The notes under the pieces are model-generated. The model did not search any database, was not told the DNA's origin, and saw only the letters and a list, made by a program, of their open reading frames with translations. A stretch of DNA of 64,000 bases from Temnothorax longispinosus. Taxonomy: Eukaryota; Arthropoda; Insecta; Hymenoptera; Formicidae. Every line of letters starts with the position of its first letter. Position 1 is the first letter of the stretch. The DNA lies in assembly GCF_030848805.1 (NCBI RefSeq), contig NC_092362.1, forward strand, positions 6,882,001 through 6,946,000, in the 5' to 3' direction. Positions 63,710 to 64,000 of this stretch are shown here, piece by piece. The translations under genes and the position numbers were made by a program.

Positions 63710-64000
63710 CCTTCCTTCTTCTTTTTACCCGTCCCAGCTTCCTTCTCGTTTCTCGCTCTCGGTATCAACAGCCTCCGGTTCACAAAGGCCTTTCGCGCGC
63801 GCATGATGCACGCCACTTACATGTAAGTTTAATCTGCGCGGTACCTACACCTATTCCGACACGCTCGAATTCTCTCGGCGTATAATCGCAGAACACACTC
63901 GTAGAGAGGTATTCGCATCCTACATTGTCGGGCGTAAAACACGGCAATCAAGTTTCCATTTTCTTTTCCTTTTTCACGCGTTAAAGCACAGTGTTAAAGT

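Larger units (their letters stand above)
59264..64000 (-). other. Probable first intron of lap
   Basis: The exon at 59263 begins in mid-codon, so an upstream coding exon must exist. Nothing like the usual AP180 N-terminus was found up to the window end. The region is non-coding apart from stray frames, with a TGAC repeat at 62869 and a CT microsatellite at 63687. Confidence 0.55.

Noticed and set aside
1..64000. CRISPR arrays, tRNA or rRNA genes, bacterial operons
   Set aside because: No regularly spaced repeats, cloverleaf-forming stretches or operon-like gene packing were seen; all genes are intron-rich and animal.

Overview
The window is animal genomic DNA, most likely from a hymenopteran insect and possibly an ant. 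It has AT-rich introns with GT-AG splice sites, many short DNA-transposon remnants and microsatellites, and insect-type gene families. No bacterial, viral, rRNA, tRNA or CRISPR features were seen. The organism is an inference; the gene structures were read base by base, and every exon junction quoted for the three main genes keeps the reading frame.

Layout: (1) 56-3037, plus strand: 3' part of an Ig plus olfactomedin-domain cell-surface/secreted protein (colmedin/gliomedin-like). (2) 3.1-9.4 kb: mostly non-coding, with a 360-bp piggyBac-type MITE, an orphan TATA promoter with a candidate exon near 4.6-4.8 kb, and a 121-nt palindrome. (3) 9447-18058, plus: complete 18-exon aldehyde oxidase gene, 1265 aa. 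(4) 19.7-30.0 kb: a broken aldehyde oxidase copy split into two halves. Between the halves, apparently within its intron 5, lies about 6 kb carrying decayed intron-containing exons of a CLASP-family (Orbit/MAST/chb) microtubule regulator. (5) 31.5-32.9 kb: a 1355-bp DNA transposon without an obvious transposase. (6) 33850-42294, plus: second complete 18-exon aldehyde oxidase gene, 1266 aa. (7) 42.3-49.4 kb: non-coding, microsatellite-rich. (8) 49419-59263, minus: 16 constitutive exons plus one 12-nt microexon of a clathrin assembly protein of the AP180/PICALM family (Drosophila lap). Its first coding exon is outside the window, and 59.3-64 kb looks like its large first intron.

The two intact aldehyde oxidases and the broken copy are a tandem family with matching exon borders and related flanks. 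They keep both [2Fe-2S] cysteine sets, the FAD-binding region and the catalytic GEPP glutamate, so the two full genes look functional. Such enzymes oxidise aldehydes in detoxification or odorant/pheromone clearance.

The most unusual structure is the CLASP-derived block. Within about 1.5 kb (22974-24507) it holds seven separate inverted duplications. At least five have an arm that is a CLASP coding segment, and the other arm is a nearby inverted copy of it. The longest has 38-bp arms matching at 35 of 38 positions around a 15-nt loop. This could be template-switch damage, or a young hairpin-RNA (endo-siRNA/miRNA) locus complementary to the parent CLASP mRNA.
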